Assembly (NCBI GenBank): GCA_035943935.1
Contig: DASZBR010000006.1
Span: forward strand, 124,001 to 188,000
Origin: DASZBR01 sp035943935
GTDB lineage: Bacteria; Pseudomonadota; Gammaproteobacteria; DASZBR01
Direction: 5' to 3'
DNA: 64,000 nt
Shown here: positions 16,305-24,726 of the stretch, piece by piece
Layout of the letters: the number at the start of each line of letters is the position of its first letter
Position numbering within the stretch: position 1 is the first letter of the stretch
Notes under the pieces: model-generated
Told to the model about the DNA's origin: nothing
Database searches by the model: none
The model's input: the letters and a program-made list of their open reading frames with translations, nothing else
Translations under genes and position numbers: made by a program

Positions 16305-18206
16305 ATGAATGACAGCTTAACGAATCTAACACTGGGAATTATTCTTGCGCCCTTATTCGCAGGTTTGATTGCGGGTGTATTTGGAAACAGAATTGGCCGA
16401 GTCGGTGCGCACAGCATTACTATTTTAGGTGTGTTTATTTCTTTTGTATTGTCCATGATAATTTGTGATCACATATTTTGGGGCAATATCAGTCCTCTTA
16501 ATTCTAATATTTATACCTGGGGACTTAGCGGCAATTTAAATTTATCCGTTGGATTTTTAATAGACAGACTCAGTGCTGCGATGATGGGCATCGTCAGCTT
16601 TATTTCACTGGTTGTTCATATCTATAGCATCGGCTATATGAAAGACGATAACGGCTACCAGCGGTTTTTCAGCTATATTTCTTTATTTACGTTCGCGATG
16701 TTAATGCTGGTCTCTGCCAATAATTTTCTCCAGCTGTATTTTGGTTGGGAAGGTGTCGGCTTAGTCTCTTACTTATTAATTGGCTTTTGGTTTAATAAAG
16801 AAAGCGCAAACTTCGGCAGCTTAAAAGCGTTTTTAGTAAACCGAGTAGGGGATTTTGGTTTTTTATTGGGCATTGCGGCGATATTACGTTATACCGGCTC
16901 ACTGGATTTCGCAACCGTATTTGGACTGGGTAGTACATTACCGGTACATCAAGTCACCGTTATTTGTTTATTATTATTTGTTGGCGCGATGGGTAAATCG
17001 GCACAAATGCCGTTACATATTTGGCTGCCCGAATCGATGGAAGGTCCGACGCCTATTTCTGCGTTAATTCATGCGGCGACAATGGTAACAGCGGGTATTT
17101 ATATGGTCGCACGTATGTCGCCATTATATGAATATTCAACAACCGCATTAAGTACGGTATTAATCATCGGCGCGACAGGTGCGTTATTTACGGGAATATT
17201 AGCGTTAGTTCAAAATGACATTAAACGCGTTGTTGCGTATTCGACATTATCTCAATTAGGTTACATGGTCGCCGCCTTAGGGGCATCGGCATATTCTGTC
17301 GCTATTTTTCATTTGATTACGCATGCTTTTTTCAAAGCGTTATTATTCTTAGCGGCGGGATCAGTCATTATTGCGATGCATCATGAACAAGATATGCGTC
17401 ATATGGGTGGGTTAAGAAAATACATGCCTGTAACGTACATATGCTTTTTAATCGGCGCGTTGGCGTTATGTGCAATTCCGCCGTTTGCAGGGTTTTTCTC
17501 TAAAGATTTAATTATTGATGCGGTTGAACAGGCAAAAGTCGTCGGAAGCCATTATGCTTATTATTGTGTATTAATTGGCGCTTTCGTCACACCGCTTTAT
17601 ACGTTCCGGGCTTTATTCCTCACGTTCCATGGGAAAGAGCGTTTCAGTGAAGAAACTCGCGGGCATATACACGAATCGCCATGGATCGTCTTGTTCCCTT
17701 TAATTTTATTAGCGATTCCGTCTGTGATTGCGGGAGCGTATTTAATTACCCCCTTAGTGTTTAATAATGGCTTTGGAAGCAGTATTTTTATCTTACCCGA
17801 CCATGCGCTTGAATTAGTGATGCCCAGTCTTTATTCGCTCTCTCTCTTATTTGCAGTAGGCGGAATTATTGTGGCTTGGATTTTTTATATTATTTTTCCT
17901 ACATGGCCTGCAAAATTGTCTGAGACTTTCTCACTGCTTTATAGAGTATTAATTTTAAAATACGGCTTTGATTGGTTTAACGAACATATTATTGTCCCCG
18001 GCGTACGATTTCTCGCAACAACGTTTTATAAAGTGGGTGATGAGAAAATTGTCGATGATACGCTTGTGAATGGCTCAGGCAGATTGATGACTAAACTTTC
18101 TCATGTCGCACGAAAATTACAGTCGGGCTATCTTTATCATTATGCCTTTTTGATGCTCGCGGGATTACTTATTTTGCTCTATTGGATTTTATTATGCCCT
18201 TGTTAA
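16305..18206 (+). CDS. nuoL: NADH-quinone oxidoreductase subunit L
   Basis: NuoL (633 aa) is the distal antiporter-like proton pump. Key segments are YFGWEGVGLVSYLLIGFW (Glu of TM5), GAMGKSAQMPLHIWLPESMEGPTPISALIHAATMVTAG (Lys of TM7 and the broken helix), NDIKRVVAYSTLSQLGYM, and ITHAFFKALLFLAAGSVI with the TM12 Lys. The long C-terminal lateral helix is represented after residue 480. The 3' end overlaps nuoM by 13 bp. Confidence 0.97.
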   Translation: MNDSLTNLTLGIILAPLFAGLIAGVFGNRIGRVGAHSITILGVFISFVLSMIICDHIFWGNISPLNSNIYTWGLSGNLNLSVGFLIDRLSAAMMGIVSFISLVVHIYSIGYMKDDNGYQRFFSYISLFTFAMLMLVSANNFLQLYFGWEGVGLVSYLLIGFWFNKESANFGSLKAFLVNRVGDFGFLLGIAAILRYTGSLDFATVFGLGSTLPVHQVTVICLLLFVGAMGKSAQMPLHIWLPESMEGPTPISALIHAATMVTAGIYMVARMSPLYEYSTTALSTVLIIGATGALFTGILALVQNDIKRVVAYSTLSQLGYMVAALGASAYSVAIFHLITHAFFKALLFLAAGSVIIAMHHEQDMRHMGGLRKYMPVTYICFLIGALALCAIPPFAGFFSKDLIIDAVEQAKVVGSHYAYYCVLIGAFVTPLYTFRALFLTFHGKERFSEETRGHIHESPWIVLFPLILLAIPSVIAGAYLITPLVFNNGFGSSIFILPDHALELVMPSLYSLSLLFAVGGIIVAWIFYIIFPTWPAKLSETFSLLYRVLILKYGFDWFNEHIIVPGVRFLATTFYKVGDEKIVDDTLVNGSGRLMTKLSHVARKLQSGYLYHYAFLMLAGLLILLYWILLCPC

Positions 18207-19702
18207 GTTTATTAATCTGGTTACCTGTTCTCGGCGCAATTATTGTGCTGATTGTTGGTAAGGACACGAATCCAAATGTGTCACGATGGATTGCGTTAAT
18301 AACGTCTATTATTACGTTATTATTATGCATTCCGCTTTATATGGGTTTTAACGGCCATAGTTATGCGATGCAATTTCAAGAGCATTATCAGTGGATTCCC
18401 GTGTATGGCATTAATTATAGTTTAGGTGTCGATGGAATTTCTGCGCCCCTGATTATGCTCACCGTATTTACTACTTTATTAGTTGTTATAGCATCATGGA
18501 ATGCCATTAATACTAAGGTCTCGCAATATTTAGCCAGTTTCTTAGTCATGCAAAGCATGGTAACAGGCGTGTTTGCCGCAACCGATGCCATATTATTTTA
18601 TGTCTTTTGGGAAGCCATGTTGATTCCCATGTATTTGAGTATTGGAATCTGGGGAAGTGCGAATCGCTCCTATGCCTCTATAAAGTTTTTCTTGTTTACG
18701 TTTCTAGGCTCGGCTTTATTGCTCATCGTTATTTTGTATTTGAGATCACAGAATCACAGCTTTAATATTATTGATTACTATAGTTTAAAATTAAGCTTAC
18801 ATGCTCAGTTATGGATTTTCGCTGGATTTTTATTGGCTTTCGCGGTGAAAGTTCCGATGTGGCCAGTGCATACATGGTTACCGGATGCGCATACCGAAGC
18901 ACCTGCGGGTGGTTCAGTGGTATTAGCTGCTTTAATGCTTAAATTAGGTGCATACGGTTTTCTAAGATTCACATTACCTATCACTCCAGACGCCTCCCAT
19001 GTCTTAGATAAATTCATGATTGGCTTGTCTTTAATAGCCATTATTTATATTGGTCTTGTTGCCATTGCACAGACCGATATGAAAAAACTAATCGCTTATT
19101 CGTCTATTGCGCATATGGGATTTGTTACACTCGGGTCATTTATGATTTTTATTATTATCCGAAAAACAGGCAGCATTGCAGATGCGTACATGAGTTTAGA
19201 AGGCGCGATGGTGCAAATGATTTCGCATGCATTCAGTTCAGGTGCCATGTTCTTAGGCGTCGGCGTTTTATATACGAGAATTCACAGCAGGTTAATTAAA
19301 GATTTTGGCGGTGTCGCCAATACCATGCCTGTCTTCGCGGCGTTCTTCATGATCTTTGCCATGTCTAACGCGGGGCTTCCAGGAACCTCAGGATTTGTGG
19401 GCGAATTTATGATTATTCTGAGTGCCTTTAAAGCAAATTTTTGGATCTCGGTTGCGGCGGCATCAACGTTAATTTGGGCCGCGGCCTATACCCTCTGGAT
19501 GTATAAACGCGTTTTCTTCGGCAAAATTGCGAATGATAAAGTTGCCGCGCTAGTCGATATTAATTTTTCTGATAAAGTTCTTTTTACCTTACTCACAATT
19601 GGTGTTTTAGGAATTGGCGTGTATCCATTGCCCTTATTAAACATGATGCATGGAACGGTAGGGCACTTGCTAACCTTAAGTTTACAAACGAAGGTGACTT
19701 AA
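18194..19702 (+). CDS. nuoM: NADH-quinone oxidoreductase subunit M
   Basis: NuoM (502 aa from this ATG) is the middle antiporter-like pump. It contains YVFWEAMLIPMYLSIGIWG, FAVKVPMWPVHTWLPDAHTEAPAGGSVVLAALMLKLGAYG, TDMKKLIAYSSIAHMGFVTLG and MISHAFSSGAMFLGVGVLY. A TTG four codons upstream is also possible; I chose the ATG (MPLLSLLIWLPVLGA). It overlaps the end of nuoL. Confidence 0.97.
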   Translation: MPLLSLLIWLPVLGAIIVLIVGKDTNPNVSRWIALITSIITLLLCIPLYMGFNGHSYAMQFQEHYQWIPVYGINYSLGVDGISAPLIMLTVFTTLLVVIASWNAINTKVSQYLASFLVMQSMVTGVFAATDAILFYVFWEAMLIPMYLSIGIWGSANRSYASIKFFLFTFLGSALLLIVILYLRSQNHSFNIIDYYSLKLSLHAQLWIFAGFLLAFAVKVPMWPVHTWLPDAHTEAPAGGSVVLAALMLKLGAYGFLRFTLPITPDASHVLDKFMIGLSLIAIIYIGLVAIAQTDMKKLIAYSSIAHMGFVTLGSFMIFIIIRKTGSIADAYMSLEGAMVQMISHAFSSGAMFLGVGVLYTRIHSRLIKDFGGVANTMPVFAAFFMIFAMSNAGLPGTSGFVGEFMIILSAFKANFWISVAAASTLIWAAAYTLWMYKRVFFGKIANDKVAALVDINFSDKVLFTLLTIGVLGIGVYPLPLLNMMHGTVGHLLTLSLQTKVT

Positions 19703-19705
19703 TTT

Positions 19706-21115
19706 ATGCCAAATTTAATTCCATTATTACCTGAAATATTCATGCTCAGCATGATCTGTTTTATTATTCTGACCGATTTAATCTTGCGTTCGAAAAAGCC
19801 CGGTGTAATTTATTATCTTTCACAATTTACCCTGTTTGGTAGTTTTATTATTACGGCGTATTTGTATAGCTCGCCTGTTATAACCAGTTTTAGTCAGAGC
19901 TTTATTTTGGATCCTTTAGCATCGCTATTGAAAATATTTATTTATATTTCCAGCTTTTTTGTTTTTTGGTTTTCGCGTGTGTACGTCAGCGAACGAAAAA
20001 TGCCACAAGCAGAATATTATGTGCTTACGCTATTTTCTATTTTAGGCATGATGTTATTAGTCTCAGCCCATAATTTTATTGTATTATTTTTAGCCCTCGA
20101 AATGTCGACATTACCTGTTTATGCCTTAGTCGCGTTGTGGAATGACTCGCCGTACGGTGCAGAAGCCTCGATGAAATATTTTGTGATGGGCGCTTTAGCG
20201 TCAGGAATATTATTATATGGCTTATCGATGTTATATGGCGCGACCGGAACATTAGATATGGTTGCCGTGAGTCAATCACCGCATGATTTATTATTGGTTT
20301 TTGCATTAGTATTTATATTAGTGGGTATTGCGTTTAAATTCGGCGCCGCGCCATTTCATTCGTGGGTACCTGATGTATATACGGGCGCACCCACAGCCAT
20401 TACTTTATTTATCACCAGCGCACCTAAAATCGCTGCGATGGGATTGGCGTTTAGATTATTGGTCGATACCATGCCAGTGCTTCAACCCGAGTGGCAGCAA
20501 ATCTTAATAGTACTTTCTATAGCATCAATGGCTCTTGGAAACATCGCCGCTATTATCCAAACTAATCTAAAAAGAATGTTTGCGTATTCCTCTGTGGCGC
20601 ATATTGGCTATATGTTTTTAGGATTGTTAGCAGGACAAACGGCGCATGGTTATGCCGCGGCATTATTTTATATGTTCTCCTATACCTTAATGGCGATTGG
20701 CGCATTTGGATTATTAGTCATTCTAAGCAGCAAGGGCATTGAAGTAGAAGAGATCAGTGACTTAAGAGGATTGAATTCACGTAATCCGTGGCTTGCGTTT
20801 ATGATGTTGTTGGTTTTATTTTCAATGGCAGGAATTCCACCGACCGTTGGATTTTTTGCGAAATTATGGGTGTTAGAATCCGTTGTTCAAATTCATTTGG
20901 TCTGGCTTGCAACGCTCGCGCTAGTTTTTGCGATAATTGGTTCGTATTATTATATTAATGTCGTTAAAGTCATGTATTTTGAAGAGCCCGATACTGCTGC
21001 GCCATTTGTGTGCCCAGATAATCTGACCTTGGCGATGAGTGTGGTGGGTATGATGGTATTAATTTTAGGGATTATTCCCAGCAGTATGATTATGTTATGT
21101 CGCTCGGTGTTTTAA
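19706..21115 (+). CDS. nuoN: NADH-quinone oxidoreductase subunit N
   Basis: NuoN (469 aa) is the proximal antiporter-like pump and closes the 14-gene operon. It has LFLALEMSTLPVYALVAL, GIAFKFGAAPFHSWVPDVYTGAPTAITLFI, NLKRMFAYSSVAHIGYMFLG and MLLVLFSMAGIPPTVGFFAKLWV. No terminator separates it from the lipoprotein adenosine deaminase gene that begins at the next base after its stop. Confidence 0.97.
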   Translation: MPNLIPLLPEIFMLSMICFIILTDLILRSKKPGVIYYLSQFTLFGSFIITAYLYSSPVITSFSQSFILDPLASLLKIFIYISSFFVFWFSRVYVSERKMPQAEYYVLTLFSILGMMLLVSAHNFIVLFLALEMSTLPVYALVALWNDSPYGAEASMKYFVMGALASGILLYGLSMLYGATGTLDMVAVSQSPHDLLLVFALVFILVGIAFKFGAAPFHSWVPDVYTGAPTAITLFITSAPKIAAMGLAFRLLVDTMPVLQPEWQQILIVLSIASMALGNIAAIIQTNLKRMFAYSSVAHIGYMFLGLLAGQTAHGYAAALFYMFSYTLMAIGAFGLLVILSSKGIEVEEISDLRGLNSRNPWLAFMMLLVLFSMAGIPPTVGFFAKLWVLESVVQIHLVWLATLALVFAIIGSYYYINVVKVMYFEEPDTAAPFVCPDNLTLAMSVVGMMVLILGIIPSSMIMLCRSVF

Positions 21116-22528
21116 ATGAAAAAATGTATTGGATTATTATTAATTTCACTTCTTCTCTCCAGCTGTAAAGACAACCAAACCAATACTGCAAATTATTTTC
21201 AATCCATTAAAAATAATCCCAGTGAGTTACGCATGTTTTTACAGGCGATGCCGAAGGGCGGAGATTTACATAATCATTTAGATGGTGCTGTTTTCGCTGA
21301 AAACTTTATTGATGACGCAAACAATCAAACAGCCGAGAAAGATCCAATCGCTTATGACAGTTTAATCGACTCGTTTTCGACGCGTGATTATAAAATTAAA
21401 CAAGAACCGGGTGACACGCAGTTTTTTAGTACGTTTGCTAAATTTGGTTCTATAGATACTTATCCTAAAATGCTCGTCGATGTACTGCCCACCAACGCTC
21501 GACAACATGTGGATTATTTAGAACTCATGTTAGTGCCGAATTTGCCGGATGTGTTGGGTGTTGCGAAAGATATTCCGTGGACAACAAACTTTAAACTATT
21601 AACAGATGAATTAAATCAAGCGGGCATGTCTGAAATTATTAAAAAAGATTCGCAATTATTAGACCAAATGACATCTTATTCACAACAACAATTTGGCTGT
21701 GGCTCGAAGAACCCTCAGCCAGAATGTAATATTACCGTCCGATACCAATTCGCGACGTTGCGTAATTTTCCGCGTGTAGATGTTTTTGCGCAATTACTCG
21801 AATCATTTGAAGCGGCCAATCAAGATCCGCGCGTAGTGGGCATTAATATAGTCCAACAAGAAAACGAACCACTCTCAATGCACGATTATGATTTGCACAT
21901 GCAGATGATTGGATATTTACATAAACTTTATCCTAACGTAAAAATTTCACTGCATGCGGGTGAAATGGTATTGGGTCAAGTGCCGCCGGATTATTTAAAA
22001 GATCATATAAATAAAGCCATTAATATTGCAGGTGCTGACAGAATTGGTCATGGTGTAGACATAGCCTCTGAAGATCATGCAGATGCGTTATTGGATGAAA
22101 TGGCGAAGAAACATATTTTAGTTGAAATTAATTTGACGAGTAATGATGTGATATTAGGCGTGCACGGCAAAGATCATCCAATTATGTTGTATCTCAATCA
22201 TCATGTGCCGATTGCGTTATCAACAGACGATGCCGGCGTATTACGGACTGATTTAACACATGAATATCAACGTGCCGTTGAAACCTATAATTTTGATTAC
22301 TTTACTTTAAAGAATATAGACAGAAACAGCTTGAGTTATGCTTTTATATCCGGCAAAAGTTTATGGAAAAATAATGACACTCACGTTCCCGTTTCTGCAT
22401 GCGAATATTACGGCTCAGATTCTTGCAAGAAATTTTTAGCGGGAAGTGAGAAAGCAGCGTTGCAATATAAATTAGAAACTCAGTTTGCTGAATTTGAAAA
22501 AACCTATGCGAATCGTCGAGTGGCATAA
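21116..22528 (+). CDS. Lipoprotein adenosine deaminase (ADA/ADGF-like)
   Basis: The 470-residue protein has a lipoprotein signal (LLLISLLLSSC, lipid Cys17) and then an adenosine deaminase TIM barrel with all zinc and catalytic motifs: GGDLHNHLDGA (HxH), KISLHAGEM (His, Glu), DRIGHGVDI (His) and ALSTDDAGVL (Asp-Asp). It should deaminate adenosine or a related purine in the periplasm or at the outer membrane. Its length and N-terminal insert resemble the secreted ADGF/CECR1-type enzymes more than cytosolic Add. For a host-associated bacterium it could salvage or inactivate host adenosine; that is inference. Its ATG follows the nuoN stop without a gap. Confidence 0.85.
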   Translation: MKKCIGLLLISLLLSSCKDNQTNTANYFQSIKNNPSELRMFLQAMPKGGDLHNHLDGAVFAENFIDDANNQTAEKDPIAYDSLIDSFSTRDYKIKQEPGDTQFFSTFAKFGSIDTYPKMLVDVLPTNARQHVDYLELMLVPNLPDVLGVAKDIPWTTNFKLLTDELNQAGMSEIIKKDSQLLDQMTSYSQQQFGCGSKNPQPECNITVRYQFATLRNFPRVDVFAQLLESFEAANQDPRVVGINIVQQENEPLSMHDYDLHMQMIGYLHKLYPNVKISLHAGEMVLGQVPPDYLKDHINKAINIAGADRIGHGVDIASEDHADALLDEMAKKHILVEINLTSNDVILGVHGKDHPIMLYLNHHVPIALSTDDAGVLRTDLTHEYQRAVETYNFDYFTLKNIDRNSLSYAFISGKSLWKNNDTHVPVSACEYYGSDSCKKFLAGSEKAALQYKLETQFAEFEKTYANRRVA

Positions 22529-22546
22529 AGAGTTTACGCCACTCGA
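22516..22546. terminator. Hairpin at convergent gene ends (bidirectional terminator candidate)
   Basis: A 9-bp perfect stem TCGAGTGGC / GCCACTCGA, extended inside by TAAA/TTTA, spans the end of the adenosine deaminase gene and the gap before the stop of the minus-strand gene. There is no long T tract, so it is a terminator candidate only. Confidence 0.55.
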
Positions 22547-22555
22547 GACGGTGTA

Positions 22556-22981
22556 TTACTTTCTCGTGCAGCGCATAGCACTATCAGCAACGGTAGCGCC
22601 AAGCATTACGTTTGTACCTACATTAGCAAAAGCAGTAAAAGCATTCGGATTTAGCACAAGATTAGCCGTTGAAAATATTTGCGCTGCCCCTGATGCAACA
22701 AGTTCTACACCGTTAAGTAGAACGCTCGTTCCGCAGCTTAATTCACCACGATAATGAGCATGTATCATTTTAGTTGCTGCAGTTAAGAGGACAACTCCTG
22801 CGGCTGACGCAGTCAGTGCTGCATGGTACGGATCGTTTTGACCGGCTATAGCACCAATAACATTGGGTACAATTGCGACTAACGCTCCCGCATAAGATCC
22901 AAAAAAAGTACCGTAGCTCGCTCGTTTAGAAGTAGATTTTTCTACTAAAGCTGTTTCTTCGCCTGGGGTTTCGTTTGACAT
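22556..22981 (-). CDS. 141-aa membrane protein under a PmrA-like box
   Basis: I do not recognise a family. The 30-residue polar N-terminus (MSNETPGEETALVEKSTSKR) is followed by hydrophobic helices at about 29-47, 54-70 and 88-135, rich in Ala and Gly. GAGGAG precedes the ATG. A perfect CTTAAG-N5-CTTAAG box lies 60 nt upstream with a TACGCT -10 element exactly 10 nt downstream of it, the same layout as two other genes of this cluster. Short polar N-terminus plus hydrophobic hairpins and this promoter type suggest a secreted membrane-inserting effector; that is inference. Confidence 0.7.
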   Translation of the reverse strand: MSNETPGEETALVEKSTSKRASYGTFFGSYAGALVAIVPNVIGAIAGQNDPYHAALTASAAGVVLLTAATKMIHAHYRGELSCGTSVLLNGVELVASGAAQIFSTANLVLNPNAFTAFANVGTNVMLGATVADSAMRCTRK

Positions 22982-23025
22982 ATCATTCTCCTCATTAAAT
23001 TAAAAAGTAGTTTAAAAGCAATTTC

Positions 23026-23058
23026 AGCGTAGCACACGAACCTTAAGGTTTTCTTAAG
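23026..23058 (-). promoter_or_regulatory. PmrA-box-like promoter of the 141-aa gene
   Basis: In gene orientation the site reads CTTAAGAAAACCTTAAG (23042-23058), two CTTAAG half-sites 11 bp apart. It is followed by 10 nt and TACGCT (23026-23031) as a -10 element. The box overlaps the last codons (Leu-Arg-Lys-Pro-stop) of the upstream 69-aa gene. Confidence 0.75.
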
Positions 23059-23252
23059 AACGCTCGGATAAAAGGACTCGAAAAAAATAATAAGCCCATG
23101 ACGCCAATTCCCATTCCTAATTTTATGAAATGATCGCTCTCTAAAAATAAACCCATCAACATAATCGGAAAACCCGTCGCTCCCATAAAAGTAAATAGAG
23201 GCGGGGAAGATTTGAGGTGAGATTTAAAATCGCTCATGTGTTTAGTGATCAT
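23043..23252 (-). CDS. 69-aa two-helix membrane protein
   Basis: Unrecognised small protein with a polar N-terminus (MITKHMSDFKSHLKS) and two hydrophobic segments (about residues 20-36 and 44-61), ending FIRAFLRKP. It is the last gene of a four-gene minus-strand run that starts at 24197. The start at 23252 has only a weak CGAG ribosome site. Its final codons double as the regulatory box of the next gene, which slightly lowers confidence that it is a real gene. Confidence 0.5.
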   Translation of the reverse strand: MITKHMSDFKSHLKSSPPLFTFMGATGFPIMLMGLFLESDHFIKLGMGIGVMGLLFFSSPFIRAFLRKP

Positions 23253-23273
23253 ATAATTACTCGCTAGTACTTT

Positions 23274-23654
23274 TTACGGTTGTGCAGCATGATTATTTTG
23301 ATCGTCAGTGTTACAAAAACTCATGCCAAAACGGACAGCGCTCCCTAACATAACAATCATGGCAGGCATTTGTACGAGGTTTGCAAGAGTGGGATAATTC
23401 GTCGCTGATGCAGTAAAGGTCCACATAAATCCAACGAATCCAGCTGTAAAGCCAGCCAGAGACAGTGTACCCGTGGTTGCTCGACTCGGTGGCCAAAACG
23501 AACTGGAGCAAGAACGGGCTTGTTGTTGAGGATGATTATTTATCACAACAGGATGGGGTGCGAGTAATGCTTCGGCTTCACCTGCATTTCCATTATTAGC
23601 TGCATTATTCATATCATCTAACGGGACATCGATTCCTATATTTTCATTAGCCAT
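23274..23654 (-). CDS. 126-aa membrane protein with Cys-Ser motif
   Basis: Unrecognised. The N-terminal half (about 1-55) is polar and Asn/Ala/Gln rich; CSSSFW near residue 36 comes just before the first hydrophobic segment (about 50-70), and a second follows at about 80-98, ending in a polar NTDDQNNHAAQP tail. I chose the ATG at 23654 (MANENIGID), which overlaps the previous stop by 8 bp. The plan of polar head, Cys next to the membrane and a helical hairpin matches its neighbours. Confidence 0.65.
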   Translation of the reverse strand: MANENIGIDVPLDDMNNAANNGNAGEAEALLAPHPVVINNHPQQQARSCSSSFWPPSRATTGTLSLAGFTAGFVGFMWTFTASATNYPTLANLVQMPAMIVMLGSAVRFGMSFCNTDDQNNHAAQP

Positions 23655-23850
23655 GGTAGTTACCTTTTGTGGGAGTATTATCGTTTTCGTCACCTAAAAT
23701 ACAAATTGCATGTGCAATCATGAAAGCGGCGGGTAGTAAAAATGCGCCCATATCATTCTTGAGTGCAATGACTACCGTAGCCAGTCCAAACACGAGTTGT
23801 GCACCGGCTACGGTATTTTTTGTAGGTTGGTCTTTCCAAAATGAGAACAT
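23647..23850 (-). CDS. 67-aa two-helix membrane protein
   Basis: Unrecognised small protein (MFSFWKDQPTKNT..., two hydrophobic stretches at about 14-29 and 34-52, polar end DENDNTPTKGNYHG). The ATG at 23850 follows CCAGGTAATCACT, which uses the end of the previous gene as ribosome site. It overlaps the next gene by 8 bp, so it is the second gene of an operon. Confidence 0.6.
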   Translation of the reverse strand: MFSFWKDQPTKNTVAGAQLVFGLATVVIALKNDMGAFLLPAAFMIAHAICILGDENDNTPTKGNYHG

Positions 23851-23855
23851 AGTGA

Positions 23856-24197
23856 TTACCTGGGTTTCTTGCAATTAGCGGATAGCGAACCAGCAGTTGT
23901 TGCAGCACCACCCATAGCAATGACTGCGCCTAGAGCATCCCACCAAAAACTACCATCATAGACGATACTAAGTGTGGTCATTCCAACTCCAACCACGGCT
24001 ATTGCTGCGGCTACACCTGCTCTTGTTACGTTACGATCATAAATTTGCTTTTCAAATTCACTCATTTCTAATTGTGGCTCGGCAGGAGTACGTTTAAACA
24101 TGCAACACCAGCTAGATTTTTGTTCTGTAGAAAGTAGTTTTTGTGTTTCGTCGGTTAGTGCTGTGTTGATTTGAACTGCAGTATCTTCTTGTGCCAT
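23856..24197 (-). CDS. 113-aa membrane protein with WCC motif, first gene of a PmrA-like operon
   Basis: Unrecognised. A polar N-terminus (about 1-30) leads to SSWCCMFKRT, a polar stretch, then two hydrophobic segments (about 60-78 and 86-106) and a basic NCKKPR end. The WCC-aromatic-basic motif is shared with the 94-aa neighbour (PWCCFFRT). Vicinal Cys next to membrane helices are typical S-acylation sites in host cells, a possible function that would need testing. I chose the ATG at 24197 after AAAGAGGTC; the longer frame would translate the promoter box. Confidence 0.7.
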   Translation of the reverse strand: MAQEDTAVQINTALTDETQKLLSTEQKSSWCCMFKRTPAEPQLEMSEFEKQIYDRNVTRAGVAAAIAVVGVGMTTLSIVYDGSFWWDALGAVIAMGGAATTAGSLSANCKKPR

Positions 24198-24233
24198 GGT
24201 GAAGTGACCTCTTTCATAGTTAATAGTGGCGCT

Positions 24234-24266
24234 ATGATATACAAGTAACCTTAAGGTTTTCTTAAG
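24234..24266 (-). promoter_or_regulatory. PmrA-box-like promoter of the four-gene small-protein operon
   Basis: In gene orientation CTTAAGAAAACCTTAAG (24250-24266) is followed by 10 nt and the -10 element TATCAT (24234-24239). The ATG is 52 nt downstream of the box. The site is identical over 17 bases to the one at 23042-23058. Confidence 0.8.
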
Positions 24267-24293
24267 AAATGACAAAAGGTCACTTGTTATGGT

Positions 24294-24578
24294 TTAGGTA
24301 CGACCACATCCATTCGTTTCGCAAACTTTACTAAGACTCAAAGCTGAAACTCCTGCTGCAGCCAGAGAGCCAATTGCCCATGGAACCGTTATTTGCCAAA
24401 CATGGCCCGGCACTAAACTTGCCATTACAGCGCATACAACTGAGGCAGCTGCTGTAGGGATAGTTACCAGTCCAACAAAACACGCTTTTGTGCGGAAAAA
24501 ACAACACCACGGTTCTTGGCTAGTGCCATCTTGATCTACAAGTCTGTCATTTTCAGTTGCAGCAGTCTCTTCTAACAT
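24294..24578 (-). CDS. 94-aa membrane protein with WCC motif under its own PmrA-like box
   Basis: Unrecognised. A polar acidic head (MLEETAATENDRLVDQDGTSQ) leads to PWCCFFRTK (about 23-31), then two hydrophobic segments (about 33-52 and 60-80) and a KVCETNGCGRT tail. Its head, WCC motif and hairpin parallel the 113-aa neighbour, so the two are probably paralogues. The ATG at 24578 follows AAAAGG; longer in-frame reading would run through the promoter. Confidence 0.7.
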   Translation of the reverse strand: MLEETAATENDRLVDQDGTSQEPWCCFFRTKACFVGLVTIPTAAASVVCAVMASLVPGHVWQITVPWAIGSLAAAGVSALSLSKVCETNGCGRT

Positions 24579-24612
24579 AGTATCGATACCTTTTAAAAAA
24601 TTACGTATAGGT

Positions 24613-24645
24613 ACTATACAGGGCAAACCTTAAGGTTTTCTTAAA
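24613..24645 (-). promoter_or_regulatory. PmrA-box-like promoter of the 94-aa gene
   Basis: In gene orientation TTTAAGAAAACCTTAAG (24629-24645) is followed by 10 nt and TATAGT (24613-24618). It differs from the other two sites only at the first base. The gene starts 50 nt downstream of the box. Confidence 0.8.
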
Positions 24646-24689
24646 TCAGCGAGGGGGAAGGTAATATTTGTGAGGGGGAGGCTGAAGCA

Positions 24690-24719
24690 CCGAGGACACA
24701 GGCAATACTGTGTCCTCGG
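24690..24719. terminator. Strong hairpin after the 188-aa gene
   Basis: A perfect 12-bp stem CCGAGGACACAG / CTGTGTCCTCGG with loop GCAATA lies just beyond the stop of the minus-strand 188-aa gene. No clear U tract follows on the minus strand; on the plus strand ATAAATTTT follows. Likely a terminator or RNA 3' end stabiliser. Confidence 0.6.
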
Positions 24720-24726
24720 ATAAATT

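Noticed and set aside
24198..24275. 26-codon extension of the 113-aa membrane protein (MSFLKKTLRLL...)
   Set aside because: These codons are the PmrA-like box, -10 element and ribosome site read as protein.
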